This document shows, piece by piece, positions 24,569-33,263 of a stretch of DNA of 64,000 nucleotides. The DNA comes from Acetatifactor sp. (lineage in GTDB: Bacteria; Bacillota; Clostridia; Lachnospirales; Lachnospiraceae). Below the pieces are notes generated by a model. The model did no database searches and was not told where the DNA came from. It worked only from the letters and a program-made list of their open reading frames with translations. The stretch is from assembly GCA_024693365.1 (NCBI GenBank), contig JAILLF010000010.1:186001-250000 (forward strand). The letters are read 5' to 3'. A program made the translations under genes and the position numbers. Each line of letters begins with the position of its first letter. Within the stretch, counting starts at the first letter, position 1.

Positions 24569-25867
24569 CTAATTGTCTTCTTCAAATCTTACCTTGATGC
24601 TGTTTGCGTGAGCCGTCAGTCCCTCACTTCTCGCAAAGAGCTGAATGTCCTCGTTTACCTTCTTCAGGGCATCCCTGGAATAAGAAATGATGCTGCTCTT
24701 CTTGATGAAATCATCCACGTTGACGGGTGAGAAGAATTTTGCGGTTCCGTTGGTGGGAAGAATGTGGTTCGGGCCGGCAAAATAGTCTCCGAGAGGCTCG
24801 GAGGAATACTCGCCAAGGAAAATGGCACCGGCATTCCGGATCTTCGTCATGACGTCAAAAGGATTTGCCGTAAGGATCTCCAGGTGCTCGGAAGCAATCT
24901 CGTTCACGGCGTCAATCGCATCCTGCATGGACTCTGCAATAAGAATATATCCATAATTGTCTAACGATTTCTGGATGATCTCCTTGCGCTCCAAAACTGC
25001 GGTAAACGCATCCGTCTCATCTGATACTTTCTTTGCCAATTTTTCGGAGGTTGTGATCAGGATCGCGCTGGCAAGTTCATCATGTTCTGCCTGGGAAAGC
25101 AGATCTGCCGCCACGTAGCGGGGATTAGCCGTTTCATCCGCAAGAACCAAAATTTCGCTGGGGCCTGCAATGGAATCGATGCTCACGTAACCATAAACTG
25201 CCTTTTTCGCCAATGCAACGAAAATATTTCCCGGTCCCGTGATCTTATCCACCTTCGGGATGCACTGCGTTCCATATGCCATTGCTGCGATTGCCTGAGC
25301 GCCTCCAACCTTATAAATTACGTCAACGCCGGCCACGTCTGCGGCAACAAGCGTTCCGGGATTTACGCTGCCGTCTGCTCCGGGAGGCGTCGTCATGATC
25401 ACCTGATCAACGCCGGCTACCTTCGCGGGAACAACGTTCATGAGAACGCTGCTGGGATATGCTGCCTTGCCGCCGGGAACGTATACGCCTACCTTTTCAA
25501 GTGCGGTAATCTTCATTCCAAGGATCGTTCCGTCCGGCTTCGCGTCAAACCAGCTGTTGCGAAGCTGTTTGGAATGGAATTCACGAATGTTTTCCGCAGA
25601 TTTCTTGATGACTTCGATCAAAGCTGGATCTAGCTTTTTATATGCTGCTTCAATCTCATCCCTAGTCACCTTAACGTTTTCTTCGTTCAGATCAAATTTG
25701 TCAAACTTCTTGGTGTATTCAAACACTGCCTGATCGCCGTTTTCCCTAACGTTCATAAGGATTTCGCTTACGGTCGCTTCAAATTTGCCATAGTTGTTCG
25801 GACTTCTTTTAAGGAGATCATTTAAGATGTTCTTTTTGGTCTCCTGCGTTAATTTAATAATTCTCAT
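24569..25867 (-). CDS. hisD: Histidinol dehydrogenase
   Basis: 432 residues, normal for HisD. It performs the last two NAD-dependent oxidations from histidinol to histidine. Visible signatures are VGVYVPGGKAAYPSSVLMN, TGPGNIFVALAKK, SIAGPSEILVLAD, AEHDELASAIL with the zinc ligand region, and GPNHILPTNGTAKF. It lies 39 bp downstream of hisG. GAGG is in range of the ATG. Confidence 0.97.
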   Translation of the reverse strand: MRIIKLTQETKKNILNDLLKRSPNNYGKFEATVSEILMNVRENGDQAVFEYTKKFDKFDLNEENVKVTRDEIEAAYKKLDPALIEVIKKSAENIREFHSKQLRNSWFDAKPDGTILGMKITALEKVGVYVPGGKAAYPSSVLMNVVPAKVAGVDQVIMTTPPGADGSVNPGTLVAADVAGVDVIYKVGGAQAIAAMAYGTQCIPKVDKITGPGNIFVALAKKAVYGYVSIDSIAGPSEILVLADETANPRYVAADLLSQAEHDELASAILITTSEKLAKKVSDETDAFTAVLERKEIIQKSLDNYGYILIAESMQDAIDAVNEIASEHLEILTANPFDVMTKIRNAGAIFLGEYSSEPLGDYFAGPNHILPTNGTAKFFSPVNVDDFIKKSSIISYSRDALKKVNEDIQLFARSEGLTAHANSIKVRFEEDN

Positions 25868-25906
25868 GTCTTTTTCCTCTTCTTTGTGATAAGCGGATTT
25901 CCGCCT

Positions 25907-26578
25907 TTATGACTGTTTGCTTAAGTATTCACGGATCCGAAGCACCAAATCACGGATCCTTGCTTTTTCCATTTGCATGCTCACGGGATTTACGATCATT
26001 CTGGCACTTAAGGGACATACCTCCTCAAGCACCTCAAGACCGTTTTCCTTTAAGGTTGATCCCGTCTCTACGATGTCAACGATCACGTCCGAAAGCTGAA
26101 CCAGAGGCCCTAGTTCAACGGAACCATTTAACTTAATAATGTCAACCGTCTGATGCTTCTTGTTGTAGAAATAATCCTTTGCAATGTTGGGATATTTACT
26201 GGCCACGCGGATTCTCTCATGGTGCAATAACAATTCCCTTGCACTGGCGGGACCGCATACGCACATTCTGCATTTTCCAAAGCCAAGGTCCAACACTTCA
26301 TACACGTTCCGGTTTTCCTCAAGAACCGTATCATAACCCACAACGCCGACGTCGGCGCTGCCCAGTTCAACGTAGGTCGGAACGTCGGGACCTTTAGCCA
26401 GAAAGAATTTCATTTTCAATTCTTCATTGACAAAAATAAGCTTTCTGGAGTTTTTATCCTTCATCTCCTCACAGGTAATGCCGATCTGTTCCAGCACTTC
26501 CAGAGTCTTATTTGCCAGACGGCCTTTCCCGAGGGCGAAGGTCAAATATCTCTCGTCGTTAAATTTTCCGTCCATCAT
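25907..26578 (-). CDS. hisG: ATP phosphoribosyltransferase, short form
   Basis: 223 residues. This is the short HisG, which lacks the regulatory ACT-like tail and needs HisZ. Motifs TFALGKGRL, ADVGVVGYDTVLEE and VDIVETGSTLKENGLEVLEE (PRPP loop) are present. It catalyses the first committed step of histidine synthesis. The start overlaps the hisZ stop by 4 bp, and the products form a hetero-oligomer, so coupling makes sense. Confidence 0.97.
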   Translation of the reverse strand: MMDGKFNDERYLTFALGKGRLANKTLEVLEQIGITCEEMKDKNSRKLIFVNEELKMKFFLAKGPDVPTYVELGSADVGVVGYDTVLEENRNVYEVLDLGFGKCRMCVCGPASARELLLHHERIRVASKYPNIAKDYFYNKKHQTVDIIKLNGSVELGPLVQLSDVIVDIVETGSTLKENGLEVLEEVCPLSARMIVNPVSMQMEKARIRDLVLRIREYLSKQS

Positions 26579-27720
26579 TTGTTTACGTCCTTTCCTTCTT
26601 CGCTTCCCTTTGCAAGCAAGGCCACGTTTACGCCCTGGGAACGAAGCCCGGCAGCTTCCCTTAAGGCTTTTTCAAAATCACCGCAAACGGCAGGATCATA
26701 ATAGATTGCCTGCACGGCCTTTGTGGGGATCTCACTCTTTTGTCTGGAAAGTGCCTCAAGGACGTCATCGATCACGATCGCAAATCCGATTGCAGGTGCA
26801 TCCTTTCCAAAACGGGAAAGCAGCGTATTATATCTTCCTCCGGTGATTACGGCATTTCCAACGCCATAAGTATAAGCCTTAAAGATCACGCCAGTGTAAT
26901 AATTATATTTGCTTAGCATGCCAAGATCATAGGATACGTACTCTTCAACACCGTAAAGCTTTAGCACTTCGTCCAACTTTTCCAGTCTCTTGATTGCGGC
27001 AAGGGAACGATCATTGTGAACGAGCTTTTTCGCGTCTTCAAGGGAATTCATGCTGTTAAAGAGATCCGCAACCTTGAGAAGAACTTCGCGGTAAGGATCT
27101 GCAACGTTGCGCTCTTTCAAAAGCTCCTGCGCCGCAAAAAAATTCTTTCCGGAAATACATGCGCGAAGATCCATCTCGGTTTCTTCGTCAAGCCCCGCCT
27201 CCTGGCAAAGCCCCTTAAAGTATTCCACCTGTCCAATGCTTACCTGAAATTCCTTAATGCCGGCAGCCTTTAAAGATTCCACGACGAGAGCGATCATTTC
27301 TCCGTCCGCTTCCACGGAAGGATCCCCGATGAGTTCCACGCCCATCTGCGTCACTTCCTTCAGCTTCCCCTGCAGATTGGAAGTATTCGTAAAGGTATTT
27401 CCCTTATAGGAAAAGCGAATGGGTCTTGTTTCTTCCATGAAATACTTTGCGGCACATCTTGCGATCGATGGGGTAAAATCCGGACGAAGCACAAGGGTAT
27501 TTCCTTCCTTATCAAAGAATTTATATAATTCCTTGCTGGGCGTCGTGCCGATTTCCTTGGAAAACACGTCGAAGTATTCAAAGGTCGGCGTCTGAATGTC
27601 TTCATATCCATAGCTTGCAATCAAGGAATGCAAACGATTCTCCGTCTCCAGTTTTCTTTCATATTCTTTTCCATATACGTCTCTTACGCCTTCCGGCGTA
27701 TGCAATAGTCTCTGGTTCAT
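26575..27720 (-). CDS. hisZ: ATP phosphoribosyltransferase regulatory subunit
   Basis: 381 residues from the ATG giving MNQRLLHTPEGVRDVYG, the standard HisZ start; AGGAG is 8 bp upstream. It is a catalytically dead class II HisRS-like protein: motif-like segments LVLRPDFTPSIARCAAKYF and the GGRYNTLLSRFG glycine motif are present. It activates and gives histidine feedback to short HisG. As first gene of the operon it follows a promoter with an overlapping palindrome. Confidence 0.95.
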   Translation of the reverse strand: MNQRLLHTPEGVRDVYGKEYERKLETENRLHSLIASYGYEDIQTPTFEYFDVFSKEIGTTPSKELYKFFDKEGNTLVLRPDFTPSIARCAAKYFMEETRPIRFSYKGNTFTNTSNLQGKLKEVTQMGVELIGDPSVEADGEMIALVVESLKAAGIKEFQVSIGQVEYFKGLCQEAGLDEETEMDLRACISGKNFFAAQELLKERNVADPYREVLLKVADLFNSMNSLEDAKKLVHNDRSLAAIKRLEKLDEVLKLYGVEEYVSYDLGMLSKYNYYTGVIFKAYTYGVGNAVITGGRYNTLLSRFGKDAPAIGFAIVIDDVLEALSRQKSEIPTKAVQAIYYDPAVCGDFEKALREAAGLRSQGVNVALLAKGSEEGKDVNK

Positions 27721-27769
27721 TTTATCAACTCCTGCCAAATACCAATTCATTGCCCTAAATACTTTAGCG

Positions 27770-27785
27770 TGGTAGCGTGCTACCA
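27770..27785. promoter_or_regulatory. Palindrome at the his promoter start site, candidate operator
   Basis: TGGTAGC-GT-GCTACCA, a perfect inverted repeat. It covers the region just after the -10 and expected transcription start. Half-sites ATGGTAG also occur just upstream. Position suggests a repressor site; the protein is unknown. No T-box leader is present. Confidence 0.6.
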
Positions 27786-27813
27786 TACTACCATACGAAA
27801 ATATCATTGTCAA
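27785..27813 (-). promoter_or_regulatory. his operon promoter
   Basis: Minus strand: TTGACA, 17 bp ending TATGG, TAGTAT. A consensus -35 with extended -10. It lies about 65 bp upstream of the hisZ start. Confidence 0.8.
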
Positions 27814-27833
27814 GCCAATTCTTAAAAGAATTT

Positions 27834-28382
27834 TTATGGCTCTTCCACGCCGTCACGGTCTTCCAGATCAATTTTCATGCCCTCAAGGTAAGGAACAAGG
27901 ATTCCGTGAATCTTGGGTAGCACGTAGGCCGGATTTAATTCCTCATAGCGAAAGCTTTTTCTTCCGCCCTCCTGCGCCCTGTCCCAAAAGTATTTCAGCA
28001 TCTCATAAGGTAAGTAATATAATACGTCCTTATGAGAATAATAGATCAAAAAGAAGGCAATGCCTCCCTGCTTTTCAAATTTTCCCATGAATTCAACCTG
28101 ATGCGCATGAATGTTTTGGAGGGAAAAGGTATCCACTGCGCATTCCTTTGCGTCAAAGCATACGGGAATTCCCTGAACGCATCCTACGTAATCCACGGTA
28201 CTCTTTTGGTCAAAATAAGCAAGAGTGATCTGGTTCTTACCAGGATCCATCTTTACGGGCGTGATGGGCGTTGGAATCTTTTGGATCAGCGCCAGTCCCA
28301 TTTCATCATATTTTTCATTTGTCCGGTTGATCATTTCCTCCAGGGTGGAACCCCGAAGGCCTCTGGAATTCCAGGTTGCCAT
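27834..28382 (-). CDS. recU: Holliday junction resolvase RecU
   Basis: 182 residues. The RecU pattern is clear: NRGxR-like start (NSRGLRGSTLEEMINRTNEK), IQKIPTPITPVKM, and catalytic residues in STVDYVGCVQG, then FDAKEC (D..E.K type), then LQNIHAHQVEFMGKF. It resolves four-way junctions in recombination and chromosome segregation in Firmicutes. GGGAG precedes the ATG. It lies directly upstream of the his promoter with the same orientation. Confidence 0.93.
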   Translation of the reverse strand: MATWNSRGLRGSTLEEMINRTNEKYDEMGLALIQKIPTPITPVKMDPGKNQITLAYFDQKSTVDYVGCVQGIPVCFDAKECAVDTFSLQNIHAHQVEFMGKFEKQGGIAFFLIYYSHKDVLYYLPYEMLKYFWDRAQEGGRKSFRYEELNPAYVLPKIHGILVPYLEGMKIDLEDRDGVEEP

Positions 28383-28403
28383 AACAATCTCCCATATAAG
28401 TTA

Positions 28404-29474
28404 TCATGATTTTCGTAAATTATTATGTCTCTCGTAAATAATGACGCGTTTTGAGAACAAAGCATCCCTGATTTTTTGAAACTCTTTCGGTTCCGTGGCC
28501 GTAATGGTTTTGCCAGATAAAGGCATGAACGCGTCGGCAAACTCCGGCCACTGATTTTCGACCTCTTCTTTGGAAGGAAAGCAAACGTGATGGGCATGCA
28601 ATAATTGGCTCTTTGGTTGAATGCCTAGGTGCTTTTCACGTTCAGAAACGGCTCCGCCATATTTGGAATCACCCAGAATGGGATGTCCCATGGATGAAAG
28701 ATGCGCTCGTATCTGGTGGGTTTTCCCCGTGATCAATTCAACTTCCAAAAGCGTATGATTTTGACTTGCTTCCAGCGGAACGTATCTTGTAAGGATTGGC
28801 GAGGCACCTGCCTCCGCCTCTTTTAAGATCATGACGCGGTTTTCTTTTTCATCCTTGATCAAAAATCCTTCAATGGTTTTTTCTTCGCGGATCCTGCCCT
28901 TGCAGATGCAATGATAATACTTTTCCATGCCCCGCTCTTTTAAGAGCGCGCTCAAGGCTTGCAGTCCGATCAGGGACTTCCCGCAAAGGACGATGCCACT
29001 GGTATTTCTGTCAAGCCGGTTGCAGACGGAAGGACTGAAAGTCTCCAATTCCGGTTCCTTGATTTTCCCGTTTCCCAATAAATAGCCTATCAGCCATTCA
29101 TTAATGCTGAGATCCTGCGCGGCTGCTTTTTGGGAAAGAACGCCAACAGGTTTGTTTAGGAACAGAAAATTTTCGTCTTCATAAAGGATTTCAATCCCGC
29201 GCAACTTTTGATAGGCGTTGCGGTAAGCTTGTATTCTGTCGGAAAGGTCGCTACGCCCTAAAAACTTTTCGAAGGTTTCCTGCGAAAAAAAGCATTGGAT
29301 TACGTCACCTTCCTTCAGGATTTCCTTTCCTTCCGCTTTCTTTTTGTTCAGCGTCAGGTTCTTCTTCCGAAGCTGCTGGTACAGCAAGCTGTTAGGCGCC
29401 GCAGGCAATGCCTTATGCAAATATTTGTCCAATCTTTGACCCGCTTCATTGGGCCCTATCCTTAATTCCTGCAT
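28404..29474 (-). CDS. RluA-family pseudouridine synthase
   Basis: 356 residues. An N-terminal S4 domain (ELRIGPNEAGQRLDKYLHKA) precedes an RluA-type catalytic domain. The catalytic Asp is in CNRLDRNTSGIVLCGKS, and the late motif LLEVELITGKTHQIRAHLSS is intact. It isomerises uridine in rRNA or tRNA; the target site cannot be assigned. It follows a small membrane protein gene with almost no gap. Confidence 0.93.
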   Translation of the reverse strand: MQELRIGPNEAGQRLDKYLHKALPAAPNSLLYQQLRKKNLTLNKKKAEGKEILKEGDVIQCFFSQETFEKFLGRSDLSDRIQAYRNAYQKLRGIEILYEDENFLFLNKPVGVLSQKAAAQDLSINEWLIGYLLGNGKIKEPELETFSPSVCNRLDRNTSGIVLCGKSLIGLQALSALLKERGMEKYYHCICKGRIREEKTIEGFLIKDEKENRVMILKEAEAGASPILTRYVPLEASQNHTLLEVELITGKTHQIRAHLSSMGHPILGDSKYGGAVSEREKHLGIQPKSQLLHAHHVCFPSKEEVENQWPEFADAFMPLSGKTITATEPKEFQKIRDALFSKRVIIYERHNNLRKS

Positions 29475-29475
29475 G

Positions 29476-30060
29476 TTATAGGCTAACGCTCTTTAGGGTG
29501 TCAGCTATCCCTTTGGTATTTGACTCGTCACAGGAAAGCTCTTGCATTTGATCCAACCGGTCAACGTATTTTTTGAGATCCAAAAATACCTTTACTTTCA
29601 CGTTTTTATAGGAATCGGCTTTTAGGAATTTTTCCACGTGTTCATAGAACTTTTTCTCGTCGAATTTGGGATCCTCGCTGTAACCGCATACGGAATTGCC
29701 CTTTATGGTCAAATGTCCCACGTTATAGTTCTGGCTGTCTCCCGTAAATACTCGGTCGAACAATCCGGTCAATTCGCCAACGTGGGTTTCAATCATTTCT
29801 GCAGCATCCTTCGAAAGGCTGGAATACCTGCAAAACATGATCACGCTGACCAGGGATTTGCTTGCAGGAAGCATGCCAAGAACGGCAACGACGGTCAGGA
29901 GGTTCATTCTGCTTCCCGTCGTGATCCATCCCATGGCAAAGATTGCTCCTGAGATGGCAAAAAACAGAATTGTTCTTATGATCTCATATTTTCGCTGGAT
30001 ATTTAAGTAATTCTTTGTTCCCTTCCAGGCTTCCCCTGAAAACACCCTGACAATGCTCAT
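29476..30060 (-). CDS. Hypothetical membrane protein
   Basis: 194 residues. Two transmembrane helices lie at residues ~28-45 (IIRTILFFAISGAIFAMGWI) and ~52-72 (LLTVVAVLGMLPASKSLVSV). A soluble C-terminal domain of about 110 residues follows. No family name is recognised with confidence. It overlaps the SDR gene by 4 bp and is followed 1 bp later by the pseudouridine synthase gene, so it belongs to a compact operon. Localisation is membrane, with the C-terminal part probably cytoplasmic. Confidence 0.75.
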   Translation of the reverse strand: MSIVRVFSGEAWKGTKNYLNIQRKYEIIRTILFFAISGAIFAMGWITTGSRMNLLTVVAVLGMLPASKSLVSVIMFCRYSSLSKDAAEMIETHVGELTGLFDRVFTGDSQNYNVGHLTIKGNSVCGYSEDPKFDEKKFYEHVEKFLKADSYKNVKVKVFLDLKKYVDRLDQMQELSCDESNTKGIADTLKSVSL

Positions 30061-30833
30061 TCTTCACCTGCTTTCTTCATTCTGCCTGCAACGCTCAGGA
30101 AAACGCCGTGCGGAAGAAGCTTGGTTCCCAGTAGCAGCGCATTCATGGAAATTCCGTAAACCGATAATTCTTTTTTAAGATAAGAATCTCGCAAAGCCTT
30201 TGTAACAACGGCTTCCGGCCTGGCCATAAAATATTTCTTGATTGCAAGCGTTGATCCGTTCTTTTCCGCGACGTCAAAAAAAGGCGTGTCTACGGGTCCT
30301 GGACAGACTGCAGTTACGTAGACTTTTTTCTTTTTCAGCTCCCTGGCCAATGCCCTTGAAAAGCTTAAAACATAGGATTTGCTTGCAGCATAAACGGCAA
30401 AATCCTGTTGTGGCAAAAACGCTGCGACGGAAGCCAGCATAATGATCCTGGCATTTTCGCGAAGATAAGGCAACATGCGGCTTGTAAGCTCCGTAAGAGC
30501 ATCACAGTTTAACCGGATCATGCCTACACAATCTTTTAACGGTACCGTCTCAAAAGGCCCCATAACGCCATATCCGGCGCATTGTACCAGCATGCAAATC
30601 CTGGCGTTTTCCAAGCGCGCGGTATATTCCAGGCGTTGCAACTGCCCAGACATGGTTATGTCCATTGCAAAAATGCGGCATTTATGCTGAAGGCAGGCGG
30701 CAAGTTCGTTTAATTCCTCTTCCCTTCGCGCCACAAGCCAGAATTCCTCGATCTTCTTAAAATGACAATCCATCTGAAGTGCAAATTCCTTCCCCATTCC
30801 GGAAGACGCACCGGTAATGATGGCAACATTCAT
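30057..30833 (-). CDS. Short-chain dehydrogenase/reductase
   Basis: 258 residues of classical SDR type. The cofactor motif is TGASSGMGKEFA, the catalytic Ser is near ASVAAFLP, and the Tyr/Lys pair is in YAASKSYVLSFSRALARELK. CPGPVDTPFF matches the PG motif. NAD(P)-dependent oxidation or reduction of an unknown substrate. The C-terminal stretch is hydrophobic and could associate with membrane. It is coupled by 4 bp to the membrane protein gene. Confidence 0.9.
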   Translation of the reverse strand: MNVAIITGASSGMGKEFALQMDCHFKKIEEFWLVARREEELNELAACLQHKCRIFAMDITMSGQLQRLEYTARLENARICMLVQCAGYGVMGPFETVPLKDCVGMIRLNCDALTELTSRMLPYLRENARIIMLASVAAFLPQQDFAVYAASKSYVLSFSRALARELKKKKVYVTAVCPGPVDTPFFDVAEKNGSTLAIKKYFMARPEAVVTKALRDSYLKKELSVYGISMNALLLGTKLLPHGVFLSVAGRMKKAGEE

Positions 30834-30854
30834 AAAAAGCCTCCTTACTTACCA

Positions 30855-32249
30855 CTAAAACTCAAAGAAATCATAATAATCATGAATGGCATAATTCGCC
30901 AATTTCAGCTTATCTTCCCAGGTCCCGGCCGAATACGGATCCGAAACGGCACAAATTGTCATTCCGGCATTTTTGCCTGCCATGAGCCCGGGAATGATGT
31001 CCTCAAACACAAGGCATTCCGACGGATCCACCCCGAGCTGCCCCGCAGCCGCAAGGTACACGTCGGGCGCAGGTTTCCCCTTTGTCACTTCGCTTCCCGT
31101 CACGATGGAAGAAAAGCACTGATCCACCTTATGTACTTTAAGCACGTTTTCCACAAGCTCCCTGGAATTGCTTGTAGCTATACCAAGCTTGAGTCCGGCC
31201 CTCTTGCACCCTTCTAAGAAATCAATGACGCCAGGCTTTAACGGGACTTCATTTTCATATTTATCCCATGCCATTTGATTCCAATCGTCCTTCATCTTCT
31301 CAATGGAATCAGGAAGATGAAAGAATTTCTGGAAATAGACGGCCGTCTCGTGAAAGCTCATGCCTTCTATGTTACGCCGAAGCTCATCGTGGCTTTCCAA
31401 ATGAATTTGAAACCTGGCAAGATATTCCACGTCAATCTTACCCCAAAGCCACATGGAATCCACCAAAGAACCGTCCAAATCAAAGATAACTGCTTTCTTA
31501 CCCTGCAGCAAAGCTTTCTTTTGCTCGCCGACTTCCTTTGTGTTTTTCAAAAGAGTGACCTCATCTTCGGTTAACTTTCTGCACGCACCGCTTTCCAAGT
31601 CACGTCCAAGGGACAGCGCGCCAAAACGGATGCGCTTAAGGTAAGTAACCTCATTGCCGACGGCTTCCAGCATTCTCTTTACTTGATGAAACCGTCCTTC
31701 GCAAATCGTCAAATGAATCCAGTTCCCTTCCTTGTCCGGATCGTAAATCCTCGTCACGAGGGCGGGTTTGGTCAGTTCCTCATCTCCAATGTCCAGGCCT
31801 TTCTCCAGACAACGTACGTCGTCATCTGACAATGGCTGCCGGATTCGTACCAAATAGGTCTTTGCGACGTGCTTTTTGGGAGATAACAGTTGATGGGCAA
31901 GTGCTCCGTCATTCGTGATCAAAAGAAGCCCTTCCGTGTCCTTGTCCAGCCTTCCAACGGGAAACAGATCCCTTGCATGCTCCTTTGGCAAAAGATTTAA
32001 CACGGTTTCGGAAAGCGCGTCCTTTGTCGCAGACACGACGCCTGCCGGCTTGTTTAACAAGTAATACTCATATTGAGAATAGCAAAGTTTTTTACCCTGA
32101 CAAGTCACCTGATCCTTTTCGGGATCAATGGCATACTCCGGACTGGTGACAACCTGACCATTTACGCACACCTGCTTTTTCCTGATCAGTTCCTTTACCT
32201 GGCTTCTCGAGCCCATATTTAATTGTGCCAGATATTTATCAAGTCTCAC
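30855..32249 (-). CDS. RsuA/RluB-type pseudouridine synthase fused to a HAD hydrolase
   Basis: 464 residues with a GTG start behind AAGGAA. Residues 1-60 are an S4 domain (MRLDKYLAQLNMGSRSQVKE). Residues ~62-235 are an RsuA-type catalytic domain with GRLDKDTEGLLLITNDG. Residues ~252-464 are a HAD phosphatase, complete with IFDLDGSLVDSMW, ATSNSREL, KGKPAPDVY and VFEDIIPGLMAGK. The fusion joins rRNA modification with a phosphatase resembling beta-phosphoglucomutase or phosphatase proteins. Both active sites look intact, so this is not a decayed gene. Confidence 0.93.
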   Translation of the reverse strand: MRLDKYLAQLNMGSRSQVKELIRKKQVCVNGQVVTSPEYAIDPEKDQVTCQGKKLCYSQYEYYLLNKPAGVVSATKDALSETVLNLLPKEHARDLFPVGRLDKDTEGLLLITNDGALAHQLLSPKKHVAKTYLVRIRQPLSDDDVRCLEKGLDIGDEELTKPALVTRIYDPDKEGNWIHLTICEGRFHQVKRMLEAVGNEVTYLKRIRFGALSLGRDLESGACRKLTEDEVTLLKNTKEVGEQKKALLQGKKAVIFDLDGSLVDSMWLWGKIDVEYLARFQIHLESHDELRRNIEGMSFHETAVYFQKFFHLPDSIEKMKDDWNQMAWDKYENEVPLKPGVIDFLEGCKRAGLKLGIATSNSRELVENVLKVHKVDQCFSSIVTGSEVTKGKPAPDVYLAAAGQLGVDPSECLVFEDIIPGLMAGKNAGMTICAVSDPYSAGTWEDKLKLANYAIHDYYDFFEF

Positions 32250-32336
32250 TTGGTTTATGTTCCTTTTTCATAGTTTTATTTGCATGAACGGTAGCTACGC
32301 GGCATAGCAATTATTGATCGATCAAGAGGAATCACA

Positions 32337-33263
32337 ATGTTCCGCGTTTGCATTTTTTTAGGATTATTATTTGGTCTTCTGTCAAATTCAAGACTGGCGA
32401 GCTTGTACGTTCTGGAAGGTTTTAACGTTTGGGCAAGTCGTGCCCTGCCCGCGTTATTTCCGTTTATGGTGCTGTCCGGGCTCATAATAAGGCTGGAGCT
32501 CGCGGAACGCGTTGTTAAAGCATTTACGCCTGTTTTGGGGCGTTTGTACCATGCTTCTTCAACTGCATGTTATGTAATGCTGACAGGCTTTCTCTGCGGA
32601 TTTCCCATGGGAGCCCGTACAATCGCTGAGCTGTACGAAAGAGGACGTCTATCCAAACGTGACGGCAAGTGGCTGCTCTCTTTTTGTAATAATCTGAGTC
32701 CGGCCTACGTGATGGGCGTTCTCTTTCCCATGCTTGGAATAAAACGAGTATTTCCGTATCTTTTTGGCTTTTACGGCATTCCGCTAATCTATGGCTGGAT
32801 AGTAAGGAGAATTTCGCTGAAACGTATGATACCGGAAGAAGTTCATTCGCTCCCCAATACTTCTCCTCAGGATTCCTCAAAACGCCAAACCGCCACGTCT
32901 TTTGGGATTGCCCTTCGCGAATCGATTGAAAGTGCGACGTATGCGGTCATCATCCTCGGAGGCTATTTAGCCTTCTTTTGTCTTTTGAATCTGTTTCCTC
33001 ACCTAATTCTTCGTAAACCGCAGCCGGTGGTCGGATTGTTGTTAGAGGTGACGACGGGATTAAATGCCATGGAAGGAAGACGAACCATTCTGTGTCTTTG
33101 CGCAGCAACCTTTGGAGGACTCTCCTGCATTGCGCAGACGCATGCGGCCTTAAGTCATACGGATCTGACGGACGCCATGGGGGAATATGTCCTTCACAAA
33201 ATGGCGTTGACCGCAATTTCCCTTGCATATTATTTCACTTTATTTCGATTTTTGGGATTTTGA
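32337..33263 (+). CDS. YlbJ-like nucleoside-recognition (Gate) membrane protein
   Basis: 308 residues, six to eight hydrophobic segments. The family features ALPALFPFMVLSGLI, GFLCGFPMGARTIAELYERG and FCNNLSPAYVMGVLFPML are those of YlbJ-type sporulation integral membrane proteins. AGAGGAA precedes the ATG. It is one of few plus-strand genes. Its last 24 bp overlap the end of the convergent amidase gene. The transported or sensed molecule is unknown. Confidence 0.85.
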   Translation: MFRVCIFLGLLFGLLSNSRLASLYVLEGFNVWASRALPALFPFMVLSGLIIRLELAERVVKAFTPVLGRLYHASSTACYVMLTGFLCGFPMGARTIAELYERGRLSKRDGKWLLSFCNNLSPAYVMGVLFPMLGIKRVFPYLFGFYGIPLIYGWIVRRISLKRMIPEEVHSLPNTSPQDSSKRQTATSFGIALRESIESATYAVIILGGYLAFFCLLNLFPHLILRKPQPVVGLLLEVTTGLNAMEGRRTILCLCAATFGGLSCIAQTHAALSHTDLTDAMGEYVLHKMALTAISLAYYFTLFRFLGF

